A stretch of DNA of 64,000 bases from Dicyema japonicum (lineage: Eukaryota; Dicyemida; Rhombozoa; Dicyemidae), in contig RDEW01000026.1 in assembly GCA_011109175.1 (NCBI GenBank), positions 214,761 to 278,760 on the forward strand, given 5' to 3'. This document shows positions 9,864-22,100 of the stretch, in pieces. A program made the translations under genes and the position numbers. Numbering within the stretch: position 1 is the stretch's first letter; each line of letters starts with the position of its first letter. Under the pieces are notes generated by a model that was not told the DNA's origin, ran no database searches, and saw only the letters and a list, made by a program, of their open reading frames with translations.

Positions 9864-12800
9864 ATGGCAAATTTTTCAGTTCTGGAAACAAATAAACGAA
9901 AAAACGACAAGGATCTCCAGGATAGCCAGTCAAAGCGCAAAAGGCACATCCTCAACGTTCTCGATTCTGAATTAAGTCAAAAATTTAAAATATACAACCA
10001 TAACGTGTCTGAGTTGTTTTTAAAACAACAAATGAGAGATACTAGTCCAATTTCTCATTTCGACTTCTTTTCACATTGGAAGCTTGACGATGACTTCTCA
10101 TTCACAGAGAAGGCCCTCTTGGTTCTTCCAAATTGTAATGTCATAGGAGAAGGGAATCATGCTGACTCATCCAAATTTAATGAAACGTATTCACCGCATT
10201 AACTTTTAGAAACGGAAACAATCCCTTCTCAGTTCCAGAGTCCTCACCATGAAGAATCCGATGACCCTAGAAATAACAGAACGTTGAATAATGAGAGTCT
10301 GTCGATCCTAGAACGAGCCAAGAAGGTATATTTAAGGTGGTATTTCTAGGATGCGGCTATTCTGAAAAAGGTGGCCCACTTGAGGAAGACAGGACTCTGG
10401 TCTATCAAACAACTCCCTAAAATACGGGAATCCGACAGAAGCAAGTCCCATTGGGACTACCACCTTGAAGAAATGAGGTGGATGGCTAAGGATTTTAAAA
10501 TTGGTGGGAGATGGAAAATAGCTTCTGCCAGTTTGGTTTGTCTCAATGTTCATTAATCTAGGTATCCAATCTGTGCAAAAAGTGTTACTTAAAGACACAA
10601 TTAGATGAGGAAATGACGTATTCAAAGCTTCTCCAAGTAAAGGATACAAACCAAAATGAGTATATTGAGAATTTGGACACAGTTAACTCCGTATATATGG
10701 TTATTAACGGTAGAATGGGGAATCTGATAATATGTCAACTAATTATGCGATGGATAACAACAACTACTCTCACAAATTGGAAATATCTGATAATAGAGAG
10801 CACGTGGTTGTCTGCCAACTGTCACCAACACAGACACGACTGTATAACAGCCAAATTGACAAAATAAGGTCATTTTATTGCTATTATTATAGAAATATGA
10901 CCTCATCTAGTGATTTCAGTGGATTTAACAGCATCTTGTTAGCTTTAATACAAATTTGTGATCATCCTGACTTGGTAGAACAACATACTGTTAGATTTCC
11001 GTTCAGGTCCCCTCAAATAATCCACCAAACCCCCGAATGATCCCAAATATGTTGAATTCCGTCTCAAAAGAAGTAATATTAGTTTTATTATAGAAACCTG
11101 ATATTATTGGGATATTTGGGGATAACCTCTTAGAGATGTGTAGGTACTCCGTCTATGATTTCGATTCAATCAGAAACATTAGATTTGACTTGCATTTTAT
11201 GTTCACAACTGTAACAGCACCTCCCGTTTTGAAGCACGTGGGTGGAGTTGACTTGAATTTGTTGTTAAATTCCGCCTGTTTGGTAGTTTTGTTTCTCATA
11301 GTTAAGAAAACGTGTTCTCTGGTCCGTCACGGAAAGAATACCAATAGGGGTCATCTCCGTAGAAAGAAAAAGACCCTAAAATTAGTTCCGATCGAGCGAT
11401 TTCGAGGATTTTCTCGTAATTTCAAGAATATATACGTCTCACGTAATAGGGGACTGTGGAAAGTTAGTTAAACTATAATCTCAGTTATCCGTGGTTGAGG
11501 ACTTGAGTGGCAATTGGGATGAAGATAAGACAAAGAGATTATCTGCCTCTAATGATCGCAATCATAACTTACGGATTACTCAGCCAATGTACGGCAGAGA
11601 TCTCCTCTCACTAGTAAATGTGTACACGTCCTCTAAAAATGGTTCTTTATCTGTCACCTGTCTCTCGAATGTGGAGGATCTTAACAGTTGTGAGGTTTAT
11701 TTGTCTACCACAACCACTCTGTGGAATATCATAAAGTCTCCATTGTCTTATAAAAATGTCTCAGTTTATAATCAGTATTCAAAAGTGGTCATTTTAGGCT
11801 ATTTTTTGTTGTGAACAGGTTATCTGCGCTCCCACTATCTTAGAGACATCGGGTCACTGCAGAGTATCCACTCAACTGGTTGGGGATGTATATAAAAGCT
11901 TTAACTGTGAGGATATATCAACTAAATTGGTTCCAATCACTGACAGGAAGAGAGTCAAGTTGGTTTGTGGTGAGCTGTCTGTTCTAAAGGTTAGGAAAAC
12001 TACAAATACTTGATGATATTTTAAAACAATTACAAAAAATTAGCAAAAAGCCAGTAATTATTACAAAAATGCACAAAATGTTGGATTTGCTTGAAGAATT
12101 TTTGACCTCATATTCCTATCGATACATAAGAATTGACAATACAACCTACTACAAACAAGAACTGCTAAACATGTTTTGTTGTGATTCCAACTATTTTGTG
12201 CTTATAATGATTGCCAAACCTGGCTATCTAGACATGTCTAGTCTCAACACTGTCATTTTCTATGATCAAGAATGGAGTGACACCTTTGTTGATGGGATCA
12301 CTGATTTGCCTGAATCACTGAGGAATGCTAATATTTATAGGTATTTAGTTTATTAATTAAGACTGTTTAATAAGAACACTGTCGAGGAATGTTTAATTAA
12401 GGCAGCACATGAAGGACGATTTCAGAGAAACAGAAGTGAGGGAACTCATATATCCATTAATGATCACATTTGTAGAATGCTGCAGATTCCAAGAGTTATG
12501 GATGTGAACATTGGGGACACGGATGATAACATGGTAGTTTAAATTATTATATTTAGAAATTTATTGAAGAATGTAGCCCATCTGTTCAGATGGAAATTCA
12601 AGATGAGTCTTCATTTGATTTTGAAAATGATTTCTTTGATGAACAATTTCAAAAATCAGATCAGAATGATCAAGAGATCTACAGATATGACCAAATTGAC
12701 TCATTTGGTAAAGATTTGTTTGTGAACCCACTAATGGACTATGACCCTCAACCTCAAGAATGGGAGAATTATTTTTTTAATCACAAAGATCAGGTTGTTT

Positions 12801-15061
12801 GTTAATTATGACTTTTAGGAACTTGATTTGAATGAATCGGTGGAATTTGTTCTTATTTTTAGGGATTTTACGAATCCGATGATTATATTTACGGGGAGGA
12901 TATCCCAGAAGTATACTTACCGCCAATAGTCCCGGATTCCATTGTTCCTGTTGAAGTAGAACATACTGAACAGATCTATAGAAGTGATTGTAGTTAATCA
13001 ACTTAATTTAGCTGGTGTTTTTACCCGTCGACCAAAGCGATGTGAGAAACATGAACGGAAATTGTCTACTTTTTTCAATCAAGATGGAATTTTGCCTGGG
13101 AAAATAGAACCAAAGCGACGTGGGGACAGAAAACTCCTTCAGACTGTGGATGCCAAACAAGAATGGCTGATTGACGAAGAATGGTCCATTTTACAGGTAT
13201 TTTGATTTGTTGTATTCCCAGACATCGCGTCGACTCCTCATGAGACCAAACCTTCTAAGTTCTTCAATTGCCTCCAATTGGAATTTGAGTTCACATGCGG
13301 TTGCAATAAGGACGGGGTGTGTGGTGTCCTCGAGACTCATTTCGAGTCGGTTCTACTCCACGATTGGTCCTAGGGAAGAAGGGAAGTACCTGACAGAACT
13401 CAACACTCGTAAGGCAGTCAGAGGGAGATTCATAGTTTGACTTTGTCCTCATTTAGTTTCCGAAAACCAATAAGCAGATAAGGACAGATGAACTTTATGT
13501 CAGAGACGACGGATTTGCCATTCAGGACTCAATGGAGAAGGTTATTTCACTATTCTCTGTGGATTCTTTTGAATACAAACGTTTTAATCTCAACGTGTGT
13601 CCACCACCCAAGAACTATTTCATGCCAAAAAGGTCGCTTTCTGTGGAAAAGGTTGAAGCGCACAAAGTAAAACTCCAATCTATTTATGGGAGGCAAATAA
13701 AATTGATATACTTCAATTATATTTGTCATAAACGTCCCAAAAAAGAGGAGAGTACACCCGAAATACTTCCATTTAAGGTTAATTTACTATTTATGAAAGT
13801 TCCAGAGTCTCTGTTTTTCCATTAAAGATGGAATCCTGTTTTTCAAACGAATTACCAAACGATATAGCTCCATTCCCACAAACTTTGTAAAAGATCAAAG
13901 TTGTCGGATAAGATCAAAGCCATACCTTTTGTATTCTACTGCAGTGGGTTGTCTTTTTTATTATATTAGTAGTGGCTCGCTGTAGGTCTAATGCTATTCG
14001 TATGCTGTACTCCATGCAGTACTGTTACTTCCTTTGTCTTGTGGGTTGCGTACTCCCAAAGCAGCAGAAAGGGACTGCTCATTTGGGTGGAAAGAACTAT
14101 CGGTTTCAATCACGGGTACTTTGTTTATTTACTGAAGTATGAGCAGGAGATGATACTGAAACAGCAGTATAGAAGGCAGGTGGAACAACCAGAACAGAAG
14201 GTGTGCCTTTTTATAATAAAATAGAATCCCCGTCCAGTAATGAACCCCACTGCCTATGTAGATGTACTCCTGCTGAATAATTTTTAGGAATCAAAGTACC
14301 GTCAGTATTACACCAAAACATCCCAGGTTCCAGTTCAGTATGTACAAAACAGTCCCAATATGCGTCCAGTTGTTGTTTGATTATTTACTATAGAGTCCTC
14401 TCTATTCTGGTGGATATTCTATCCCCAACTATGTGCCACAGTCTCCTGTTCCTCATCGATCCCCCTTAGGATATATTCCTCGTAACTCATACGCCCATAA
14501 AATACCCCGACAGATGTCAAATATGTACAGTCAAATGTATGACTCGACTGGGTGTATGACTGGCTCCCCTGTTCGGAGAAATTGTGATTGCTGTGGTAAT
14601 TTTAGTATCCTCAGCTTATTTGGAAGAGCAAAGTCGACGAAATAACCAAATGACGGGTTCTATCCCACAGAGAACACAAATGCCTCGTATTTTTTAGTTA
14701 AACTGTGGTAGAGCAAATAAGATCGAGTAATATCAACTTGGTTGGTAGATCGGGGATCCCTGTCCCTACTCTACAAAGGAGGCCGAATTCCGTCATAAAC
14801 AGACCTACATATGTTGGAATGAGCATGTCTAGTACTCCCACACCTACAATTGTGTCTTCAAGTCAGAGACCGATAAGATTGCAAGTAAGTAATAATAATG
14901 GGAATCTCCGTCTTCCAACCTCTGAACCATCTAATCGTAATCAATTGACTATTTCAGTGACTAATATTGGTGTTACTCTCCCTTCTTCAATTTCTTGGCC
15001 TTCCTCTTCTCATCTGGGTATCAATAATCCCAATCACCCTTATTACAACCAATACAGATGA
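9864..15061 (+). CDS. SRCAP/p400/Domino-like (SWR1-family) remodeler lacking ATPase lobe 1
   Basis: Multi-exon gene with tiny introns. Reconstructed introns include 10122-10146, 10187-10209, 10326-10349, 10536-10561, 10691-10713, 11462-11483, 11970-11994, 12341-12361, 12534-12556 and 13197-13221. Spliced domains in order: an HSA helix (about 10350-10535; KSHWDYHLEEMRWMAKDF), which in the family binds actin and Arp4; the tail of helicase lobe 1 (10780-10975; HVVVCQLSPTQTRLYN, ICDHPDL); the long SWR1-type insertion; lobe 2 (11960-12440; CGKLQILDDILKQLQ, KMHKMLDLLEEFL, NTVIFYDQEWSDT, IYRLFNKNTVEE); and a p400-type SANT-like region (13145-13395; EWLIDEEWSILQ, IGPREEGKYL). The tail is Pro/Ser/Gln-rich. 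No Walker A, DEAH or TGTPLQN lies between the HSA and HVVVC, and the HRIGQ motif is replaced by LPESLRN. Relatives exchange H2A.Z in chromatin; this protein should be unable to hydrolyse ATP. Exons near 13690-14400 are uncertain. Confidence 0.88.
10975..11006 (+). other. ultra-short intron, 17 or 20 nt
   Basis: After CDHPDL the frame must change. Both a 20-nt intron (10975-10994, GTAGAACAACATACTGTTAG) and a 17-nt intron (10990-11006, GTTAGATTTCCGTTCAG) restore the same downstream frame (PSNNPPNPRM). Other introns of this gene are 21-31 nt. Confidence 0.6.
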
Positions 15062-15384
15062 TTTTGTAAAATATTCAATTTGTTTATTTAATGGCTTTTT
15101 ATTAAGAGGAATATAAGCTTAATAAAATAAATTTTTTATTTGAAAAAAGTGGTTAACGGCCTGCGTGGCTATTCCCTCTCCAACACCGCAGGCTCAAGTG
15201 AACTAGATGTCGAAACGGCGAGTAGAACAAACAAGAAATCCTCGTTTAAGACCACATACTTTGCTCGTTTCAACGAACCGGCCTTCTCACCGGCTGAACA
15301 GGCAAATTCCTTGCATTTAGAATAACACAAAACCAACACAAGAACACCTACTCGACAAAAGACAAACCTACATCCCATGATTTC

Positions 15385-16245
15385 TCTTTATGTTCCCCCT
15401 CATCAACTGGACTGTAAAATATGAACTAAGAAGTGATCACAACCTTATCATGATGAAAATCAACACTGAAAATAAATTTATCAGACAGAATTCCACTTTT
15501 TTAAATTTTGAAACTTGTCTAATTACATCGACACAAATATGGAAGTATTTTACACATTGGTATTCTCATCAATTGACCACATGATCAAAACTTTCACGTT
15601 ATACGCAAGAAAATTATTAATTCCAATGCCATCAAGCAAGGAATACCTATTATAATATACATACAAAAACACTTATCAGAAAAAAAAAAATAAATTTAAA
15701 AGGCAAAAGAATTCATCAAATGACGATTTTCAAAAATGAAAACCTTAAATATACAAATTAAACAAGTTACCCAATCTAGAATCAAGAAGCGATGTACATC
15801 ACTTAGAATCAAGAAACCCCTTTCCCAGCTTTGAAATTGTTGTACAAACAATTCATTGAGCCTTCTGTCAGCTATGCCTATGCGTCATGGGGAATCAATC
15901 TGTCCTGGACGAATAAACAAAGAATCCGCGCCTTAACAGCCACTATTTTAGTAATCTCGGGAAACTAGAAAAACTAACCCCCTCATCACTTGAAGAACTT
16001 ATCCGACAAAATGGAAAGTGATTTGCTACACTGTGCAGGCAGTGCAACTCTCAACAATACACAGCCACGATATGTTTTATGAGAAGGGCATAATCATCCC
16101 CTCTCCGATTCCTATTTCCCAAACTCGCCCACAGAGAAGTTGTGTTGGATCCCAGAAGGCGCTCGAAGAGAAAATGAGAAATCTGATAGAGGCCTTCGAG
16201 ATCACTTAATTTAGTAATTAAATTAACTATTGGTGTTCTTGGGTT
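15385..16245 (+). mobile_element. APE-type LINE, heavily deleted copy
   Basis: The plus strand keeps the end of an APE domain (WTVKYELRSDHNLIMMKI near 15415, like WRVKYETMNDHNPIILQI at 45420), then, after large deletions, the RT thumb (FIEPSVSYAYASWGINLSW near 15860), and finally the ORF end FEIT-stop at 16209. The stop overlaps the 3' hairpin at 16198-16240. The tail GGGTTAATAATAA ends the copy. A frame at 15140-15325 just upstream matches nothing I recognise. Confidence 0.7.
16198..16240 (+). other. LINE 3'-terminal stem-loop
   Basis: Arms GAGATCAC and GTGTTCTT pair except at one U-U position. The 5' arm encodes the final Ile-Thr of the ORF and runs into TTAA. Same position and shape as the other hairpins in the window. 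Confidence 0.6.
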
Positions 16246-16644
16246 AATAATAATTTTCATTTGGATTTACATGTGATGAATTGATAGCAAAGAACTGAAA
16301 CCTCATACTGCTTGTCGTATCATTGCTCGGACTATGTTTGGTCATAAATATGAACAAAAATTAATGAAGATACCTTTGTCAGATAACACTGTTTCTCGTC
16401 GGTTCTTTGTCGGAGAATATTAAAAACAATGTCTTATTTTCTATTAATTACAACTTATGAATCCACAGACATTTGAGCAATTGGTCATTTGTTGGCATAT
16501 GATTTGTCTATTTAGGGAAAATTACAATACTTGTAAGCCTCTAAAATTCGTTTATTTTAATATTTTAAAATTTATAAATGACAATAATATTGTTAATTTT
16601 TATTATTTATGTAAATCAAATAAAAAAAGGACGAAACATTAGTT

Positions 16645-18960
16645 AGCTGCCGCCCTCACTGCGTGGCTGTTCCTCTCAGAATTGCGAGCGAAATTCGCTC
16701 AAACAGCCAGCGGCGTTCGCGGAGATCTCTAGTGCATGAAGTGATCCGGTTTCCAAGACGTCCGAAAAATTCTAATGTAGAAAGGGAGTAGGATTCGGAA
16801 GTCTCCATAGCAAGGGGAACAAATTTGAAATTATCGGGAAGGTCGCCGTATTTTTCGAGTTTGGCCTTCTCTGCCTTGACGGCTGCAGAGGAGGCCCTTG
16901 GAGCGCACTCGTAAAGATTGTTCGGGGCGAACGTGTCTGTACATGTCACGTCCCAAACAAGTGGTTTCCCGGCCTTAAAGGGAAATATGGTCATCCCGTC
17001 CGGTCGTTTCCCGTCACTTCTGCATAACCCGACCGGTTCAAAAATGGCCGAGTATCCAGAAGCATCCATAGCCCGCTTGACAATCTCATTCAGAGCCTTG
17101 TACCTTGGATATCTGCCAGCGCTCCTCTTGCAGACTAGAGGGTGCAGGCCATAGCAGTCTATCAGAACACCACATCGACACGGGTGAGGTACACATACTT
17201 TCAGTCCTAGCCGCAGAAGATACCACTTCTAACGCATTCATTATCCAGAAAGGTGCCCAGAGCTCATTTGGGATGGCGTTTAGCCAAGCTCCGCTCTCAT
17301 GGGAAGCCCCGAAAGCAAACAAGCGCGTCGGTGCTGATTGGCTATTCCAGTAAGAGTCCAAATGATTTCCAGCACAATAAATTGTCCAGGTTTCGCTGGC
17401 AGTCTTGTGAAGGTGGCAGGGGGAGGTTGTGGCATTCTAGGCTTCTCGTGCGTGGTTATGTCTTGGTCAATTGAGAATTCGGGTAGGGAGTGTAGAATCC
17501 TCTTGACATGGGAGCTACAGCCCACTAGCGATGATAGGTATGAAGGGAGAGAAAGGTCCACAGGGTTCCGAATTCCAAGTCTTCCGGGTCTCACTGGTAG
17601 CGTGGTTTGCTTCCATGAGTAATCCTCGAACCGGACGTTGAAGATACGTTCTGCTGTCGTACGGAAGATCTCGTTAATCTTCGCGAGTTGGTCATACAGG
17701 GTGAAATAAGGAGCAGTCCTCAGGATATATGCAAGCCTCTGTACGTTGAGACTGTTTTTCAGGAGGAATAATGCTGTGTGCATATCAAGTAGACACAAGC
17801 GGTTCAGAGTCTTGCTTCGAGTGACAGTCGTTTTTCACGTATAGCTCTTCCCATTGCATTTATGGTGATCGGGGATCCGAGAATATAAGTTCTTCATCGG
17901 GTGGAAATACTTCCAGGCAGTAAATTTCCGAAACATGACAAAGCTTTTGAATACTTCTCTGAAAGTCCGCAATTGTAGATTTCGCATTTAGTGTAATTTA
18001 ATTCCGCCTCCAACAATGCAGGAATTATCACTTCCAAATCCCGGAAAACAGTATCCGGGGTCCTCCGAGGACCGCATCATCCAGATACCATAGGTTGAGG
18101 GGCGAGCACGGAAGTTTGGTGATTTTCTCTATTGCACGACAAAACAATAGGGTCCAAGGGGATCTCCCTGTTGCACTCCAGAATACGAATGGATTAGGTA
18201 GTCCCCGAAAAGTAAGGATGAAGGTAGACTGTATGACTGATTCACAAAATTCGAAAATATTAGGGCATTTCTCAACACACGCCTCCAGGATATTGTCCCT
18301 TCTTAGACTATTGAAGGCGTTATTGATGTCCAGTTTGACCAGGACATGTCCCCGGGAATCTTCTATTCTGTGGTTTATGAATGTCCTCACTGAATGGACA
18401 GCGGCCTCGCATCCCAAGTGAATACCGACGCCTACTTGAGGGAGGTTCAAGAATTTTGTGACGAGTGGAATAGAATGTCTGGAGGCAATTTTAGTAGCAA
18501 GTCTTCTGAAGACATAGACGTCAGCAACTGGTCGTACTCACCCGCCCTTCTTATTGAAGGCTATCAAATTGGCGGAGAACAGGACATGGCGCATAACTTT
18601 GGGAAGAATTCCAGACATGATCTGATTCATAAGTGAAGTAATTGAATTTGTAAGACGAAGTACCTGGTCTCCTACAGACAAAGAGTTAGATCCTTCAGGT
18701 AGCCATGTCTCATTCTGTCGAACCCGACACTGCTACTAGAGACAAAATTCCGTATTGCGAGGAGAACTTCATCGTTTGATGTAATCAGGGGACTCACTCC
18801 GGATGAGGGAGCGACTTGGCGTAGGTTTTGGGGTGGCAGTGGATGCTTGTTCAGTAAAATATTGTAGGCGTCTGGAGTCGGTTTTCGTGGTCCACTCGAG
18901 GAAAGTGCCCTGATGGCTACCCACCTTCGATTTTAAAATTTACTATATTATTTGTTTCCG
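16645..18960 (-). mobile_element. RLE-type (R2-like) LINE, longest copy
   Basis: Reading minus: N-terminal RT segment near 18930-18700 (SSGPRKPTPDAYN-like); RT core 18450-18028 with VKLDINNAFNSLRRD (motif A) and LWYLDDAVLGG (catalytic YLDD); thumb 17800-17280 with LPVRPGRLGIRNPVDLSLPS; then CCHC-type knuckle text (CRCGVLIDCYGLHPLVC) near 17190-17140; then the restriction-like endonuclease, KRPDGMTIFPFKAGKPLVWD, at about 17020-16960. The CCHC plus (K/R)PD...D pair is the hallmark of early-branching RLE LINEs such as R2. Stops and frameshifts separate these parts, so the copy is inactive. It ends just after RGTATQ at 16656. Confidence 0.88.
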
Positions 18961-19103
18961 TAAGCGAGTTGTGGCTAAATATCCTCTAGGCGAATTTGGG
19001 GATCACACGACCATCGAAGTGAATATCTTTAATTGACTAGGAAGAAATGGAAATTTAGAAGGTTAAAGTAGATGGAGTAAACCTAAGATGTTAGTATTAA
19101 TTA

Positions 19104-22100
19104 TTATTTAGTAGAGCAGAGAAGAGCAGTGCCTCTGAAAATCCAGTGATAATTTGGTTCCAAACTCTTCAACCGAATTGAGGCAATAAAATTAATTCCA
19201 GATCTTTGGGGATTTTTGTAAATTGGGCAAACATAAAAACTCTCTTTTATAGCATTAATACTGCTAACTGCGAAAAGACGAATAACAGGCATATCCTCGT
19301 AAATAATCTACAAATATTTATTATAAAAACCTTAAATTTAGATTCTTTAAGACGACAGCGTTTCCTATCCCATCCAGCACCTTCAAGAAACAATCCATGA
19401 ATATACACGCCCTCCGACGCCTTCTCAGAGACTTCGTCTTTGAAAAAGTGCATGACTTGATTGTGCAAGACAGCACAGTCCAAATTCCACCCTTTATGGT
19501 CCCTCACAGATTCCTACACTCAACTGAATTCTAACCTGTAGTACAGCTGTTAGAAATCCCTGAGGATTAAAAAACCCAGGAAGCCAAAAAGATATTGGTC
19601 TGCCATTGTTAAGCCAATCAGAGTACTGTGAACTTCTTTTGACCAATTCATTAATCCATAGAGCAAGTGAATGAGTGACCCAAGAAAACTAAATTGATTG
19701 ATGTAATTAACTTTAATCCATATTTTGGAAACTCGTAAATTATAAATATTATTGAAAGTCTCTTTAAGTTCGTCATTCATCACTATTGTTCCATTAATGG
19801 CCAAAATTAAGTTATCCACAGTTTGCTTGATCAAATTGACTAGTCTTTCCATTCGTTCTAGTTCCTGTCTTAAAAATATAATCATTGGTTGGCCAATCCC
19901 GAATTCATGAAGACGTTGATTTACCTAAAATTTATTACCCACTAACTTCGCCGTAGACGGGTAGAATGGAAAGAATCTCTTTACAAAATCTGAGGACAAA
20001 TGCCTCCTTCGACTCACTACTGTACACATTAGTGTCACTAGGCATCACGTTTACAATACTGGAGAGGCAATACTCAGCAGCATTTCGACAGTATCTATTT
20101 TAATGTTCAACAATACGTTATTTCAGCATTATTGTCAAGTCCAAAAACATGAGGGGAGTCATTGTCAGCAAATTCATTAATTTTTGTCAAAATCTCAATT
20201 TTATTACGGTCTTTAGGATATTGGTAATTGTTAATGTTATAATTTGGACGGAAAATGTGATCACCAAAGTATTTGCTGCAAAATGATATCAAAAGTCTCT
20301 TATCAAAGTCATCAGTCACCCGTCCCCCATACATAATTTCCCCAATCATATAGTGGATGCAGTTCCAAGAAATACCCTACAAAATAAGTTATTTGTAACC
20401 CTTTTGGGATCCACATCGTCCAAATAATTAAAAATAAACTGGACACTGCTGTTAAAGTCGGAGGCATTGAATTCATACGGAACATTCCAACCCAATGGAC
20501 CAAACTTCCTCCTCTCCTGCAGAATACTGTGCATGAAGGCTGTCGTAAATATGAGAGGAGTCCACTGAGTGGACGGCATTGATTCAAAAAAGTCTTCATT
20601 GATCGAATGATAGGTTCTCTTCAAGCCAGCTCGAATACCACACGGAGGTTCAGAAGTGTATTTAAGAGAAATCCGTCTAAAACAATAAATATTACTTGGA
20701 GGAAGTTAATAGGGAATTTATCATGATATTCCGTGGTTATCCAAAGACGGAAATCACTGTGAATATAGTGGGATGGATTTATCAAAATTTGGAGAATAGT
20801 TTCCAAAAAGTCAAAATCCAAGTGGCAATTTTGAAGCAAAACCCAGTTTCCATTAAGCATTGCAGATTGTAATTTCTTAATGGCTATGGTTTGTTGTCCC
20901 TGCCCCATACTAACGGAGGACAAATCTGTTTTATTACAAAATAAGCACCTGTCTCATATTTCTTGGACAGAATATCGATAGATTCAGTAGGGTCAGACCC
21001 AATGGCCAGTATTCCTAACAGCGGGATACGTGACGTTGATTCTTTTAACATTTCTTCAAAGTTGAGGACATTCCCCTCCACATATTTGTCTCCCATGCTG
21101 AATGAGACAAAATCTTTGGCACAGGAAAGCATTCGTTCGGGGAGAAAACATCGAATAAGCAATAATTGTTGGAATTTACTAAGAAATTCAGAGTAACCGT
21201 TTGGAAGTGGTTGTGTTTCAGGAGAATTGTGATCATACCACAATTTCCAGGTTTTCTCGTTATCCTTAATAACATTTATAATTCCTGTGAATTTTTGAAG
21301 TTTGGACAATGACAATAAATTGAGCCAAATGTGATCCTGAATCCAACTAAACTTGTTAGGTTCAACAGATCTTAAATCTAGAGAATCCCCACCTACAAAT
21401 AATTACAAGAGAACCTTTAAGGAAGGTAATATATTCCTCTTTACGAATATCTTTAGCTTTCAAGCCAATTTTCATTACTAATAAAAGAATAAACGTGAAT
21501 TTGTCCTTTTCGAGATATCCCCTAACAGCATGGGTGAAGACGTTATATGTCAAGGTATCTATTATAGTCTGCACTCTTTTAGCCGTTAAAATTTCCTTGG
21601 GAGTCCTAAGTAGATAGAAATTGACTACTTTGTTATGGAACTGACAAAAAGGTTCATAAACTGATCAAGGGATATTGCATACATGCAGTTCACCTGGGAC
21701 ATTTCAAATATTGTAAAGTAAAGAATTGCCCCTCGAATTGCCACATGTCTGTATTCCTCCTCAATATTGTAGATTTTGATTTGAGTTTCTTCAGAGACTT
21801 CTAGTTGGTGACTAACAGTGATCTCTGTCTGTTTAGTTTCCTGGAGTACTTGTAGTAATGTTTTATCCTCTACCAGAGATCCCTTATAACTGTTTAGCAT
21901 AAATACCTTTATACTAATTAATCTTGATAGAAGATTATCCTCGAGTTGTTTTATTAGTAATTTATTATTCATTACTTGATGAACTAACGATATTCTTTCT
22001 TTTTCCAACTCCTCCTGTTCATAGTGAATCACTGACTTGAGCAATTGTTCTTCCAAACCTGATTCAGTAACAGTCATGTCGACTATTGAGGTTTTACTGC

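Noticed and set aside
15140-15325. 61-codon plus-strand frame downstream of the SWR1-family gene, and a 69-codon frame opposite it
   Set aside because: No recognisable motif, and the two overlap head-on. It is more likely a decayed LINE leader than a gene.
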